Part shown: positions 1 through 25,670 of the stretch, piece by piece
How the letters are laid out: every line of letters begins with the position of its first letter
Position numbering within the stretch: the first letter of the stretch is position 1
NCBI RefSeq assembly: GCF_034702125.1
Contig: NC_085866.1
Location: 12,505,564 to 12,569,563 of the forward strand
From: Engraulis encrasicolus
Taxonomy: Eukaryota > Chordata > Actinopteri > Clupeiformes > Engraulidae
Direction of reading: 5' to 3'
DNA length: 64,000 nt
The notes under the pieces: model-generated
Told to the model about the DNA's origin: nothing
Seen by the model: the letters and a program-made list of their open reading frames with translations, nothing else
Database searches by the model: none
Position numbers and translations under genes: made by a program

Positions 1-71
<71 letters not shown>
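1..71. repeat. (CA)n microsatellite, cut by window start
   Basis: Uninterrupted CA dinucleotides for 71 bases; the tract begins outside the window. Confidence 0.98.
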
Positions 72-73
<2 letters not shown>

Positions 74-165
74 GTCCTCTCTCACCAGGCTGCATATGGA
101 TGCAAGTGATGACTCATATCCTGCTGCTGGCTTGCTGGACCTCATATCTCCATACTCCAGCTCAG

Positions 166-620
166 CTCAGGGGTGCATTTCTCGAACCCATAGTTGCTAA
201 CTACATTAGCTACTTTTGTTGTTTGAAGGATCAGGAAGCGTGCTCAACACCTTGTCTTCTTATACTTTACACTGGGTGCTTAACTTTGTCAAAGAATGAA
301 CTCAAATCTCAAAAGAGTGAATAAAGAAGCACTCATCAGATTTCTTTTCTCATTTTTAATCGCCTCACATCACAGACGTTTCGGGCTTACACCCTTCTTC
401 AGTGTGAAATGGTGATTTTGAAATCGCCATTTCACACTGAAGAAGGGTGTAAGCCCGAAACGTCTGTGATGTGAGGTGATTAAAAATGAAAAAATAAATC
501 TGATGAGTGCTTCTTTACTCACTTTCTACTTTGTTGTTTGCAATGCAATTTGTCATTGGCAACTACCGAAGTTGCTAACTGGCTAACAATTACGCTTTGG
601 AGAAACGCACCACCCCTGCT
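166..620. mobile_element. hAT-like MITE with CAGGGGTG tips, interrupted by a foldback
   Basis: The left end CAGGGGTGCATTTCTCGAA pairs with a right end GGAGAAACGCACCACCCCTG as imperfect inverted repeats. CTCAGCTC/GCTCAGCT on both sides is consistent with an 8 bp target duplication. A related shorter copy lies at 11928-12054. The foldback at 315-520 is inserted in it, which separates the two halves. No coding capacity is visible. Confidence 0.6.
315..520. mobile_element. Foldback element with CGAAACGT core (copy A)
   Basis: Two arms of about 95 bases are near-perfect reverse complements (GAGTGAATAAAGAAGCACTC outward, CCCGAAACGTCTGTGATGTG inward) around a short loop near 420. It is a hairpin-forming non-autonomous element and shares its inner motif with the foldbacks at 31221 and 48257. 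Confidence 0.75.
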
Positions 621-683
621 CAGCTCACCAAACCAGAGAGATGCAGACATCGCTTGGTGCCGCTAACTTGGAGACCATACAAT

Positions 684-1546
684 CAGGGCTCTAAATTAAC
701 GCACGCCAACACGCCAAATGCGGGTGAAAAATAATTTTGGCTGGTAGAAAAAATCATCCACTAGCCAAATTGGCCGGTAGCGCGCGCCCGACTGAACGTT
801 AAACAGCTGCCCGCACAGATCTGTAGCTGCCGTCTGATGAACGTTAAAACGTCGCCTACATTACCCATGAACATTAGTCCTACCGTCATGATGTAGCCCA
901 CACCCATTGGCTGACCGTTAATCACAATAAGGCAGCCTCACATCCATTGGCTGCGTGTTTGATACCCGCGCGCCGCTCGAACTAGTGTTAATAAAATATG
1001 TTCAATGAGCGGACTAGCGCCGATTACTTTGGTTTCGTAGGTTTGTCAGAGGAAAAATAATGTGGCAGTGGTTAGGCTAAAGCACGGTTATGTGTCGATG
1101 AATGCAAGTAATAGCAGCGTAACTGTTGTGACGGTGAAATAGAGTATTGGTGGAGCGAAAACGGCGTGAGAGAGTGGACAGCTGTCTGTCAAAACAGTGT
1201 CGTTGCCGTCAGAAGCCGTCTGATATTTACGAGGTCCTCGCAACTACAAACGATGGAGTTGTCGTTTCCTAATAACGCCCACGCCATCGCAAAGACCCTG
1301 CACGAGTTTGACATGGATATACGAGTAAGTGAAAAAAAAGATAACAAAAACTAGCGACGAAAGTAACAAAGTAGCCTAAGCGTGGTGTCCGTGGTGTTAT
1401 TGGATATCTAGTTGACATAGCGTAACGGTAATTGTCATTCCAAGCGCATCGTAAGTAAACCTAATATTAATTTGACCTGGAGGAACTTGAAGGTGTCACG
1501 CAGCAGCAGCATAAACACACAATGCAGACATCATTCACGCACAGTG

Positions 1547-1618
<72 letters not shown>

Positions 1619-2220
1619 CGGGTGCGCGCGCGCGCGCGGGTGTCTCCTGTCCTTCTCCTCTCCGTCTCCTTCTCCTCCCTTCATCTCTTCTCCCCTTCAC
1701 CTGTCTTCTGTGCATTGTCCATGGTATTTGGCTCACAGTATGAAGTGATGCTGTGTAGGGGATATGTGGTTTTGCAGTGTTTGGTTGTGTGTGTGTTTGG
1801 CTAGTGTATGTTGAAAGTCTGGTATGTGTGTGACATTAGTGTTGAAGGCATGCTGTGTTTGTGTGAGTTGTAGGCCTATACTGTATGAGGTTTGGGTGAT
1901 GGTGTGTGAGGTAATAGGCTAGTGTTTGGCTGTCTGTGCAGTATATGGAAAGGGAATGAAAAATAATGAAATGCAGGTAATAAAAATATAATTACTAAAT
2001 AATTATAGAATAGACTGAATTATATTGAGTATAATATTTATATTGTTTATCTGTGTTGAGGACATAGCCTAGTTTAATAAAATAATTAAAAGCAACATAA
2101 TTAACGCATGGTTTATTTTGGTGAGAAAAAAATGGCTAGTTGACCTTCCATTTGGCTAGTAAGAAAAAATGTCTACTAGCCAAATTGGCTGGTGGTGGAA
2201 AAAGTTAATTTAGAGCCCTG
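684..2220. mobile_element. hAT-type transposon, non-autonomous, 1.5 kb
   Basis: The termini CAGGGCTCTAAATTAAC and its complement GTTAATTTAGAGCCCTG are flanked by a perfect 8 bp duplication CATACAAT (676-683 and 2221-2228), the hAT signature. The interior holds GGCTAGT/GCCAAAT motifs, a TG/CG tract at 1550-1640 and no transposase. Diverged relatives are at 13136-13290 and 17244-17425. Confidence 0.85.
1550..1640. repeat. (TG)n-(CG)n microsatellite
   Basis: A TG tract of ~60 bases runs into alternating CG/GC inside the hAT element. The alternating purine-pyrimidine run could adopt Z-DNA. Confidence 0.9.
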
Positions 2221-2473
2221 CATACAATACCACTCCAGCTCCACACAAAACCACAGATGGAGACAATCACATATATACTGTACATGCAAAGACAAGTAGT
2301 CACACATACCTACAACTCAGGCACACATGCAACATATACAAATACCACTCCCCCCCCTCTCTCTCTCTCTCTCTTCCGTAATAAAGAGTTGAGCCGTGAG
2401 TCCTAACCTGAATGAGATCACTGTGAACAAAGATTTTGCCATAATGCCACAAATGCCATTAGAAAATAGAAAC

Positions 2474-2731
2474 GGTAACACTTTACTTGACGCCGGTGTC
2501 ATTAGCATGTCATTACAGTGTCATAATAGTGTCATGACACAGTCATAGATAAGCATTATGTCCATGTCATAATAGCATACACATTTTATGACTGTTGGCC
2601 TTAAGTATCATTCGGTTATGGCAAAGGCAACCTTGGGTTGGGTGTTTATGACACATGTATAACTGTGCCATGACACTATTAAGACACTGTAATGACATGC
2701 TTATGACACCGGCATCAAGTAGAGTGTTACC
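2474..2731. mobile_element. hAT-like MITE, GGTAACACTT family (member 1)
   Basis: A 258 bp element runs from GGTAACACTTTACTTGACGC to the matching inverted end, with a perfect 8 bp target duplication ATAGAAAC (2466-2473, 2732-2739). The interior is itself partly palindromic (GTGTCAT/ATGACAC repeats). No coding capacity. Confidence 0.88.
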
Positions 2732-2930
2732 ATAGAAACATTATTACATAGTCATGGGCAATATCAACCTGTGGGCAGTAACAGTTCACACAAACACACT
2801 ACATACCAAAACACAATATGCAGTGACTTTATCCCTAAACACTGTAATCCGCACCGATCAGCCGGTTGATTTTTGAGTGTAAATAAATCAAAGTAATTAG
2901 GCCTGTTGAAATTTACCAAAATGTCCAGGT

Positions 2931-3124
2931 GTGACGGAGGTGTTCCTGCACAGTTTGCAAACCTGCCACCTCGTCAACTACATTGGTTCGGAAATGGGAG
3001 GCACAGTACAAGCGCACTGGTCGGTCCAATAGCCCAACGATACCGCACTGTATTGAGGCCTCGGGAGGGAGGTTTGCTAACGTTCCACGCCACACTTTGC
3101 TCGTTGGCCTCTGTTACATTGGAA
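2931..3124. repeat. Unclassified dispersed repeat (copy 1)
   Basis: About 195 bases starting GTGACGGAGGTGTTCCTGCA resemble 16726-16938 along most of their length, including GGAAATGGGAG and GGGAGGGAGGTTT. No tRNA promoter boxes or terminal inverted repeats are seen. Confidence 0.6.
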
Positions 3125-3130
3125 CCATAA

Positions 3131-3980
3131 TAGTGTCATCTAACATTAACGAGAATATCCTCCTAACCATAACGATTTAATCACTGAAACATCTGATGGG
3201 CGGACTAACTGTTGTCATGCTGACTGTCCGATGAGCTTGAAAATATTAAAGACTTAAAAGGCCTTCAAATCAATCAGATTTCTCCCATGCAATACAGCAC
3301 TCTCCTCTAAACGGATCGGGCTCTGGAGAATTCAAGCATCTCAATTGAATTTGTGGTTTAATTAATGATCACTTTGCCGAGGCAAGGCACTTGATACATC
3401 AGCCCGCCAGCGTCTGATGGAATGTGGAGAAACCCAAATGTTCTTGAGAGCGCCTAAGACCACAGTGATGACAGGCCATTTTGGAAGACATAAGTGCACA
3501 CAACAACAGTCTGGAGAGGCAGTCAGGGGCACTTCTCTTATTTACCTTTCAGCAGACAGAGCTGTATCGCTGCTAGGCTACTATAACACAGGACTGTAAT
3601 CACATCTAATGCATTGGGCCCCTCGTGTTTTTTTATTTGTTAAATGGGTGATTAGGGTTGTCTGGTCCTTCACGTAGGTGTAGACTCTACTGAAGTTTAA
3701 AACGATCTATGTGGGGAAATTCCACTGGTGCAATAGTTGTTGAAAAGACTTTGCTACCCTAGTAGTACTGTACACGACAACAACATTACACAGGGCCATT
3801 ACTATGACTCGATCATTGCCATTCTGATAATAGCAGATTTATAATGGGGTCATGCAGATCAACCCATCACCAATATCTTATTGTGATATACATGCCAACA
3901 AATACACAAACACTTCAATTCTCTGATTTGTGAGCTATGGTGTGTAGTTTCTGAGATGACAAATACAGAACCCATGTACT
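3131..3980. other. Intergenic, nothing recognised
   Basis: No long open frame, inverted repeat or SINE signature was seen in this stretch. Confidence 0.5.
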
Positions 3981-3994
3981 AAAACCAGGCCTAG

Positions 3995-4170
3995 GGCCCT
4001 ACCGTGGCGCAAATGGTAGGGCACTCGTTTGCTCTGTAGCCGACCCGGGTTCGACTCTCGGCCAAGGTCCTTTGCCGACCCTTCCCCGTTTCTCTCTGCC
4101 CACTCGCTTCCTGTCACTACCTTCACTAACCTGTCAAATAAAGGCAATTAAAAGCCCCAAAAATATGAAT
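3995..4170 (+). mobile_element. tRNA-derived SINE (copy 1)
   Basis: A tRNA-like head has an A box (TGGCGCAAATGG) and a B box (GGTTCGACTC, 4048-4057). The body has CTTCCTGTCAC and the tail is A-rich. It is flanked by a perfect 14 bp target duplication AAAACCAGGCCTAG (3981-3994, 4171-4184). The same family recurs at 11187, 30017, 44110, 47922 and 52601. Confidence 0.9.
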
Positions 4171-4229
4171 AAAACCAGGCCTAGAACATGCTTGGTGGTC
4201 TCCTAGTCCCCTCCCATGTCTTTCTCCAA

Positions 4230-4357
4230 ACACATTTGCTGGATCTCAAATGGCCCACTTGTGCACTTCGGGCACTATGTTTCAGTGCATAACCAACACG
4301 CCATACACACTGAGACATGAACACTGAAGTGCACAAGTGCACCATTTGAGATCCAGC
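4230..4357. mobile_element. Small inverted-repeat element (MITE)
   Basis: Ends GCTGGATCTCAAATGG and its complement CCATTTGAGATCCAGC (one gap) enclose a partly self-complementary interior (CACTTGTGCACTTC / GAAGTGCACAAGTG). No clear target duplication. Confidence 0.55.
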
Positions 4358-5460
4358 ACAATGGAAGAAAGAATGATTTCCAATAAAATGTGTGGGACAT
4401 ATAGCCTCGGCAAAGATATCCAGCTCTATTCTTAAGTCAAATGAAATCTGTTGAATAAAACATAAACTTCACTCATAACTGGGTTGGAGAGACACTGGTT
4501 TTTTTTTTTCAAGGTGTGACTCTGTGAAAGTGCAAATTGGGCCTAAATGAACTGCACAAGGACCCATGGATCTAATCTGATGACTGTGTTAAACATATCC
4601 CTCTAGAACATAAACTCTCATCAACTGCAGGCCAATCTGGAATCGTGTTTACACAAATCTTTCAAAGTGAATTTTTCAAGTGTTCTTCGTATGTCTTTTG
4701 AAGAAGGTGAGAAGCCTGCTTGATTCCAGAACATGCAAACCAGAAATCATGGCAGATGTAAACAGAACATCCTTTTCAAACGGAAGCAGGAGGAGAGACT
4801 CAAAACACTTGCACGACGAGGGTGGATTTAAACAGCCTAGTCTGGTTAATGCATGTAGGTTTTCTTGTCAACCTGTACCCCATTCAAACTGACCAAGTCA
4901 GCAGCAAGTGCGCAGTCGCAGGCCGGAATAGGTTGCCAAAACGCCGTCCAGAGGCAAACGTTATCTCAAACCTCATGTCACTTCTGCGTCCGTGCACGTT
5001 GTTCCATATTATAGGTCTATTCTAAATCAACGAGTAACCTATTTGGCCATAAGTAGCCAATGGAGGTCTTGGGCCACTGCTCATCCATGCAATGGAAGAA
5101 CAACAACACAAGAACAGCGGGGAGGGAATATGCGGTTTCATTTCAGATGTCTATTTTCAGACCTAAACGTCTGTACTGATTGAGATAACGGCAATTACAT
5201 CGCTTGGGTAGGGAATACTGGATATAAATAGCGATGTACATAGACTAGCTATGGGAATTTCTGCTGTTGAACGTAGAGCATGTCACAACACTGTCTCAGT
5301 TATGACAATTCTTGAAGGCAAATGCGTCATTATTTCTTTCAACTGTCGACCCTTTATTCATGGCCACATCTATGCCTTTATAGCTAGACTCGCTCTGTCT
5401 ATGCCGGGTCTGGGTAGTCCACAATTACAGAATGGTTCATTTGGACTCGCGAGCAGTCGC
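4358..5460. other. Intergenic, nothing recognised
   Basis: No coding exon or repeat signature could be supported. A TATA-like ATATAAATA at ~5222 has no gene attached to it. Confidence 0.4.
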
Positions 5461-5529
5461 GTTTATGGAACGCCTGTTCCAATGGAATCTCCAGACAATA
5501 AGACATGCATTTGCCTACCTGTGCTGTGC

Positions 5530-5627
5530 GATAGATCGATGCTCGACTCGGCGAGGATGTTCGGGTCACTTTGAGATCTCCCTCGCTGCTGCAGCATGCA
5601 TTGCTCCATTCCATCCGATGCAGCCAT
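5530..5627 (-). CDS. Unidentified candidate first coding exon
   Basis: On the minus strand an ATG at 5627 opens a frame that begins MAASDGMEQCMLQQRGR and continues with SQSDPNILAESSIDLSHST. It then meets a consensus donor (CAG|GTAGGC) near 5523-5529. The composition (Ser/Asp/Gln, no low complexity) and the donor directly after it look like a real N-terminal exon. Surrounding DNA is relatively GC-rich with CpGs, as at a promoter. I cannot place the protein in a family, and any following exons would lie below 5.4 kb or outside the window. It could also be a chance open frame. Confidence 0.35.
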
Positions 5628-5639
5628 GGGGGTAGCAGA

Positions 5640-6600
5640 ATTTGTGGATAAATAATGAAAACTCTGATGGAGGCAACCAAGGTCAGAACCGACAAGCAGC
5701 GAAGCGAATATTGGGCTCCTCGGTCTGACAGCCGCTTCAGCATCCAGTGCGCGTGAGGGGGGGAAGTAAATCCTACAGTGTGTTTGGAGCGTGTGCACGC
5801 GCGTGTCTCTGTGGGAGGGAGACGTGGATGTGTGTATCCGGGCAGTGAAAGGGATGGTGGTACCCAGTGAGCGTCGACCACGTAGGCTGGTCTATGTGTG
5901 CCACCGTTGACAGTTTGCTTGGAATCATGTGAGATAATATAGCCTATGGTTTCAATTCTATTTCCCATTGATTAAAAAACACTCGAGTTCCTCCAGACAG
6001 TGTAACAACCTCGTCATCGTTGTGCCATTTAATTGGCAGCATCCTCCCCTATAGCCTCGACGAGAGCATATCTGGGTATGGAATGGGGGTGGCAGACCCA
6101 AATCGGATTTAATTTAGTCTGATGGAGCTCAGCCACCCCTTCTATCAACAATGAAACCCGTGCGTAAAGAGTGTCCCATCGCCTTTGTGTGCGTTTCAGC
6201 AGTCCAATTTGTGTGATCTGAAATAGAACACTAGAGCGCATTTCTTTAAAATTATAAGATATATAGTCGTCTGTAAACAATGACTGTTGTGAATTAAGTA
6301 TCAATTTAGTGAATATATAGACTATGGGAAATAGCATGAAAACCACATTTCCTTTTGGGGTGTATTTAACACCGCCAGGAAAATGAATAGGCCTAACTTA
6401 ATCTATGTCACGGCATATGAAAATAATGTTCACAGCATCTCAGAGAAAATCAAATGCATGATGCATCAATCAGTGTTTTCTCAAAGATAAAAGCATAAGT
6501 GGAGTTGAACTAGAACTAGGCTGTATTAAATGTGGAAAGCCAATTCATTCAGTCCTCAATCCATGCGCAGTCACTGGGGGTGATGGGTTCGCTGATGATT
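5640..6600. other. Intergenic between candidate minus-strand exon and pigt
   Basis: The first ~200 bases are GC/CpG-rich (ACGCGCGTG near 5798) and may be promoter for the candidate exon at 5627. The rest is AT-rich with nothing recognised. Confidence 0.35.
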
Positions 6601-6664
6601 CCTATTGGGCAAGTCAGACTCACGTGACCAGGAAGCGCTGTTGCCTCCACAGCAAGTACTGAAA
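6601..6664 (+). promoter_or_regulatory. pigt proximal promoter / 5' leader
   Basis: Just before the pigt start there is an inverted CCAAT box (ATTGG, 6604-6608) and a palindromic E-box (CACGTG, 6621-6626) within TCACGTGA, the type bound by USF/TFE-family factors. No TATA box is seen. The transcription start is not mapped, so the role is inferred from position. Confidence 0.45.
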
Positions 6665-20568
<13,904 letters not shown>

Positions 20569-20732
20569 TCTGAGCAGCGCATATTGACCCCTTTTTTAAG
20601 AAGTTACGTTGTCACTGACTGCGCGCGCATTGTTGGCTCAAACACACACACACACACACACACACAGTGCAGACCCTACAGTAAAGAGAGAAGACATGCC
20701 GTCCTGAAGAGTGTACGGTTGTTAAAAAAAAA

Positions 20733-20738
20733 AATAAA
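20733..20738 (+). promoter_or_regulatory. pigt polyadenylation signal (candidate)
   Basis: AATAAA lies 165 bases after the pigt stop codon, inside an A-rich run. It is the first canonical signal downstream. A-richness makes chance occurrence possible. Confidence 0.4.
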
Positions 20739-22830
20739 AAAAAATCCTAAAAGTACACTTGTAATGCTATTCTGAGAGCAAATAGGCTGTTCCAGAAGCA
20801 TAGGAGATTTTTTTTTTACAAGAAATTCAACGTACTGACTGGACTGAGGACACCATCAGGAATGCCCTTGTCTGTGGCGCCCACTTTATATCGTTATCAG
20901 TATCGTGACCATCCATTTTCTTATTTCGGAAAAAAAACACCTGGCTTGTTTCTTTACAAATGTGCGGTACATGGTCGATTCTGCTCCAACAATGCGCGCG
21001 CAGTCCCGATTACATCACATCTGTGTACAAACAGTAAGGGGGTCTATTGATACACAGAACACTAGATGTCACGTTCAGACTTTTTGATGTCTTCATGGAA
21101 GCAATGTTATCCATGTACAAAGAATGTCAGCAATCAGATATAGCCACTCATTCCAATAGATCGAGGTAGTCAGTCAGCGCAACATCTAGTGTTCTACTGT
21201 ACTGGAGCAAGGAGCCAAGACATACAGGAAATACTCTCCTCCAAGAAGTATGTGGCACGCTGAACTCTGCCGATTAATGGCGAGAACACTGTGGAACTGA
21301 AAACAGTGCTGCTTGCCGGGAGACATGGAGGGGGAAGGATGTCCCCTTGAGATGGTGAATAGTTTTACCTGTCAAAGATGGCTTTTGAAATAATTCAGAC
21401 AGAAGATGAAATGATAGCTCATCTGACCCACTTTGGGACTGGATTTTTTTTTGAAGCACTGATTGTTGTTTGGTGCTTGCCTTCTTTTTTTATTTATCTG
21501 AATGAAATTGAACAAGCAAAGTCTTGAAAACATCTGTGTCATTCAGAAGAAGTATCCAGCCACTCCCATGCTTGGGGCATTACTGGTTATGTTCTCAGGA
21601 CATCTGATTATTATTGAAGGCTTTACTACTGAGGACACCTGTGCCACACATATTGCACTGTTTTTTTATTTGTGTTGTTTATTTTTATAAGTTTGTCAAA
21701 TGACAAACAGGGTGAAAGGAATTAATTATTTCATTGTTTTGAACTGTTCTTTACAGATGAAGTGTCTCATTATTTATTTTTGTTCTTATGCTCTGTCCTT
21801 AAATTAATTTGGTGATAGGAACTCCACACTGCCCAGCATTGTTTCAGTAATTGGACTTTTGTGCAACCCAATTCAGATCATTTAGCAAAGAACATGATGT
21901 ACCCTATTCTTACATGTGGGCTTTTGAATGCAACACGGCATGCAAAGCTTGGCATATCTTGCCATTGTTGAAAAATGTTGATTTTAAAGTGTGAGCATGC
22001 ACGTGCACACACACACACAGATATGCAAGCAAGCACAATTTAGTACTGTTTTATTTGGCACATAAAACCATTTATTTTGGGAGTTAAGTATCCATTTCTG
22101 GAAACATTTGGCAGCAGTCGGTTGTTGAATGATGTTATGGTCTAGCTATTCGGCCTTAAGTCATAGCTCCTTTTCTGTCCTAGACTTAACAAGCATCTTG
22201 TCTTAATTTTGGTTCTATTGCTCTCTTTTTTTGACCTGAAGGCTTCTCAAAGTAAGAGATTATGAATTAAAGGGGAAAAAAGTTACAGCGCTCTTCTGAA
22301 TTCTTGTTCTGTGCTCCCCTTGTCTTGTTCAGCTCTGTATTTTATTGAAACGGCTCCTAAGGGAGGCTTGAGGAGGTTTTCACATCTCCTTGATTTTTTT
22401 TAATTTTATTTCTGTCAACAAGCCCAGCTTGGATCCAGCCAAGCTCCAGGAGAGGAGTCCATAGCCTACAGAGTTCTCTTTCACTGCCAAGCAAATTGTA
22501 CTGCACGTGTTTGGCACCCAAGTGTGGAAAATGGGTGTTTGCATTCCAAAATGTTGATGGCCATGTCGAGCTACCCAGTCGGTCCATCATAGCCACCCAA
22601 GCTTGATAGGGGTTCCTGGAGGACAAAAGGGGTCTAGGCAGCCCAAGTAACTGCAGTATTAGGGGCCAGATGTTGCCACAGTGGTAGAATGAGTAGTGAG
22701 ATGGACAAACATCTCAATGTTGATTTACATTGGATAAGGATGGTTACAAAAAGTCTGTGTTTTCAGGTTGTGTTAGTGATAGGCTATGCATACGATACAC
22801 AAACATTAGATTGGACTCTAACAAGGTACA
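20739..22830. other. pigt 3' flank / intergenic
   Basis: Probable long 3' UTR or spacer. It contains a 13-base inverted repeat (GAACACTAGATGT at 21058 and its complement near 21183) and is otherwise unremarkable. No second gene was recognised. Confidence 0.4.
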
Positions 22831-22835
22831 GTCAT

Positions 22836-22841
22836 TTTATT
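22836..22841 (-). promoter_or_regulatory. wfdc2-like polyadenylation signal (candidate)
   Basis: AATAAA on the minus strand lies 195 bases beyond the stop codon of the triple-WAP gene. Confidence 0.4.
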
Positions 22842-23035
22842 TGCCTTTAATCTTGTTAATTACATACATTACAAAATGCACAATTATACAAATACTAGAA
22901 AGACACTTGGACGTCCTTTGAAAACCACAGAATTACATACAACGTTAAGTTGTAGTTTGATAACATAGTCTACTATATAAATGCAAAACTAAGATACTGG
23001 TGTCTCGAAGTCTCGGACCCTACTGCGTGGTCCTG

Positions 23036-24201
23036 TTAGCATGGCTCTGCGCAGGAGTGGCCACAGGTTGTCCGACAGCACTTCTGCTCCGCGGGGCACT
23101 GGCCGTCATGGTAGCAGTACTCTGCGCACATTGGGGTGCCCTTCGGTAAACCACAACGCCCGGGTTTCACTGAGAAAGACATAAACGTGTAAGTAATTGA
23201 GTAGCCTATAACAAAATAATAAAACAAAAGTCACAGAAATCTCTGTCCACGGGGACCATCCATCTGCCCCCCCTGGTTCCAAATCTGACCTGTGTATGGA
23301 GCCATGCACGTGTGACCACATCCATTGTGGCAGCATTTTTCATTCTCTGGGCAGTCACTGTCGTCGGAGCAGAACTCTGCGCACACCCCTACGCCAATTG
23401 TCCTACTGCGCGGGCATATGCCTGGTTTTGCTGTGAGGAAAAGAACAGAGAGGGATTACAATATCCCCAGACAGACTTCATGAATGGCGTGTTTAAGCCC
23501 TGTTCACAGCTGTTATTGTTTTTGTCCTGGTCAACTTAAGCCAAGGCATGGAAGAGTAAGTGGCAACTGCTTACTGAATGCAGGCGGTACGCAGACAGAT
23601 CCACAGTCAAAGATGCAACATTTATCGTCTCCTGCGCAGTCATCATCACAGACGCATCCCTTACTAGAGGGCACCACGTTCAAACGCCGCGGGCAGTGGC
23701 CAGCTTTCCATCGGGTCACTTGGATGGGGAAAAAAAAATCAGGGGTCGTAAAGAGTTCATGTGTTGGCTGCGGTAACCGAGTTCAAAACATTATTATTGA
23801 GATTCAATAGCTGGTAAATCTGATAAACATTAGGTGTCCATTAAAATAGAAAGTCCCACCACAGAACGCAAGGAATACTGATGGCAGACAATTAAGTTTC
23901 TGGTAACAGACAGCAGATTTATAATCCTGGTTACCGGCATGACAAAACTCCTCCATAACTACTTGACTCCCGTTGTTTTCTATTACTCGTCGTCTAAATT
24001 AAGGCATTATTTTTGGCATTTAAATTGATTTTTACGCACACAGCTGACAACCGCGGGTTATGTTATAGAAAAATATCCACTGTGTTGGGTGCAGGTCTAG
24101 GCCTACTTACCTGTTTTATTCAGTCCTGCCACAGGCTCTGCGCATTCCATCCCCATTATCATCATAAGAACGGGAAACGCGCAAAGTGCCAGCTGCCTCA
24201 T
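23036..24201 (-). CDS. wfdc2: Secreted triple-WAP domain protein, WFDC2-like (4 exons, 169 aa)
   Basis: Minus-strand exons: 24201-24111, 23718-23575, 23430-23290, 23169-23036, summing to 510 bases. Every intron is phase 1, so each WAP domain sits in its own exon. Exon 1 encodes a hydrophobic signal peptide (MRQLALCAFPVLMMIMGMEC). Exons 2, 3 and 4 each encode one four-disulfide core with eight cysteines in WAP spacing (C...C...C...C...CC...C...C), at about residues 36-77, 81-124 and 126-169. WAP proteins are secreted and many inhibit serine proteases or act against microbes; which activity applies here cannot be told from sequence. It lies just downstream of pigt in opposite orientation, and WFDC2 is the human neighbour of PIGT. 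Human WFDC2 has two WAP domains, so orthology is likely but the copy number differs. Confidence 0.88.
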
Positions 24202-25442
24202 CTCTCCGTCCACTTGGTTAACAATCACAGGACCAAACTTGTTGGAAACATACTTTAAATTGGATAGATTAGAATAGAGGGCGGAGGAAAGGAAAGAATG
24301 TGGAGTCCTGGATCCTCAGGGTCCTGAGGCCGTTGGATTTCAGCACACCCGCAACAAAAGGGATCAGCTGCCTCTGGACATGCTCAGCAATTTAACTTGC
24401 TTATGGAGATTGTTGCTGCAATACGCGCTGTGGTGTTCTGTTAATCTAAATAACACACCAGTTAAAGGTGATCAACTGGGTCTGGGTTTCACACAAGCTG
24501 TCTCCATGGCTGACTCAAAATGTCAATGACCTACTACTGTATCCTAAACATGCCAACACACTCCAACTTGTTTTTCCTGTATGAGACTGTACTGGCACCT
24601 AGTGGCCACATGACAGAATAATATAATTTGGCACCACTCAATTCACAATTCTGGTACTTTGATTAAAAGTTGGCAATTTGAGAGTCCTAGTGTTGCAGTC
24701 TTTAATGGTTTGCCCCGGAATATAGTATATAGACTTTCCTGGACACTTAATGAAAGATGTCACTGCATACAAGCAGAAAGGTTCATCGAGTTTGAAATAT
24801 TCAGGGTTTTTTTCAAACACTCCTAAGCCATTTCTAGAGGAGACACCCAGTGGGTTGACGACTCATCAGTCTGAAAGGGTGAAATGCAAGAGAAAAGATG
24901 AAGTGGAACAGCTGACCGGTTGCTTTCGTATTTCCAAAGTGTTTATTTCCTCTAAATGCATCATCAAATCCCTTTAGTAAGCCCATACATCCATACATCT
25001 CAAACAGTACTTCTGTTATAGCTGTATGCATTTAGTCCAAGTGTCTAGTATAAAATATATAGGTATAAGAGCAGCACAAAGTCGAATATTCCATTCACAT
25101 CATATATATGTCAGGTGTGTAAAGGCACTTTTGAAAAAAGACTCTAGGAGTGTGGTGTTGAGTTGTAATAACCTATTCATAAGCCGTCTTCACCGAACTC
25201 TGAGCAACAGTTTCAGAATGTCTGTAACCTGCAAGAAAAACAACAGGTTGAGCCATACATTTGTCTGAAATAAGTTTGATAAAAAAGCAAAAAAAAACCT
25301 AACAAAGATAACATGCTGTCTAGAAGATTGGCATGCTATAACATACAGTGTGTCCAAAATGTGCAAGTCAGTCAAGACATTAGGGCAATGCAAACAACAT
25401 GACAGAACACAGAAGTATACACAACACATGATGAATAACGTT
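24202..25442. other. Intergenic upstream of wfdc2-like gene
   Basis: The first ~100 bases should hold the promoter of the minus-strand triple-WAP gene, but no TATA box is clear. Nothing else recognised. Confidence 0.4.
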
Positions 25443-25670
25443 GGTAACACTTCCAAATAAGGGGCCATAATTAACAGTAAAGTAGTTACAACCTAATACT
25501 TAAGTAAGGGTTAATAATCATTACTTAATGCCACATTAGACACATATTAATTGTTATTAATGGATTAGCAAGCAGTTACTTAACTATTAGATAACTATTA
25601 CCTTGTGTTACAAGTTAATAGCATATTATTATTTAACTAATAGATAAGTAAGGACACAGTTAATAGTTAA

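Noticed and set aside
4010..4080. Possible tRNA gene
   Set aside because: The B box is good but the cloverleaf does not close, and the same unit recurs with an A-tail and target duplications. It is a SINE head.
5399..5968. 189-codon minus-strand frame beginning MGNRIETIGY
   Set aside because: It overlaps the candidate exon in another frame; its composition is irregular and no family is recognised.
21057..21195. Possible microRNA hairpin downstream of pigt
   Set aside because: Only 13 bases pair perfectly and the arms are ~110 bases apart without further pairing, so it is not a plausible precursor.
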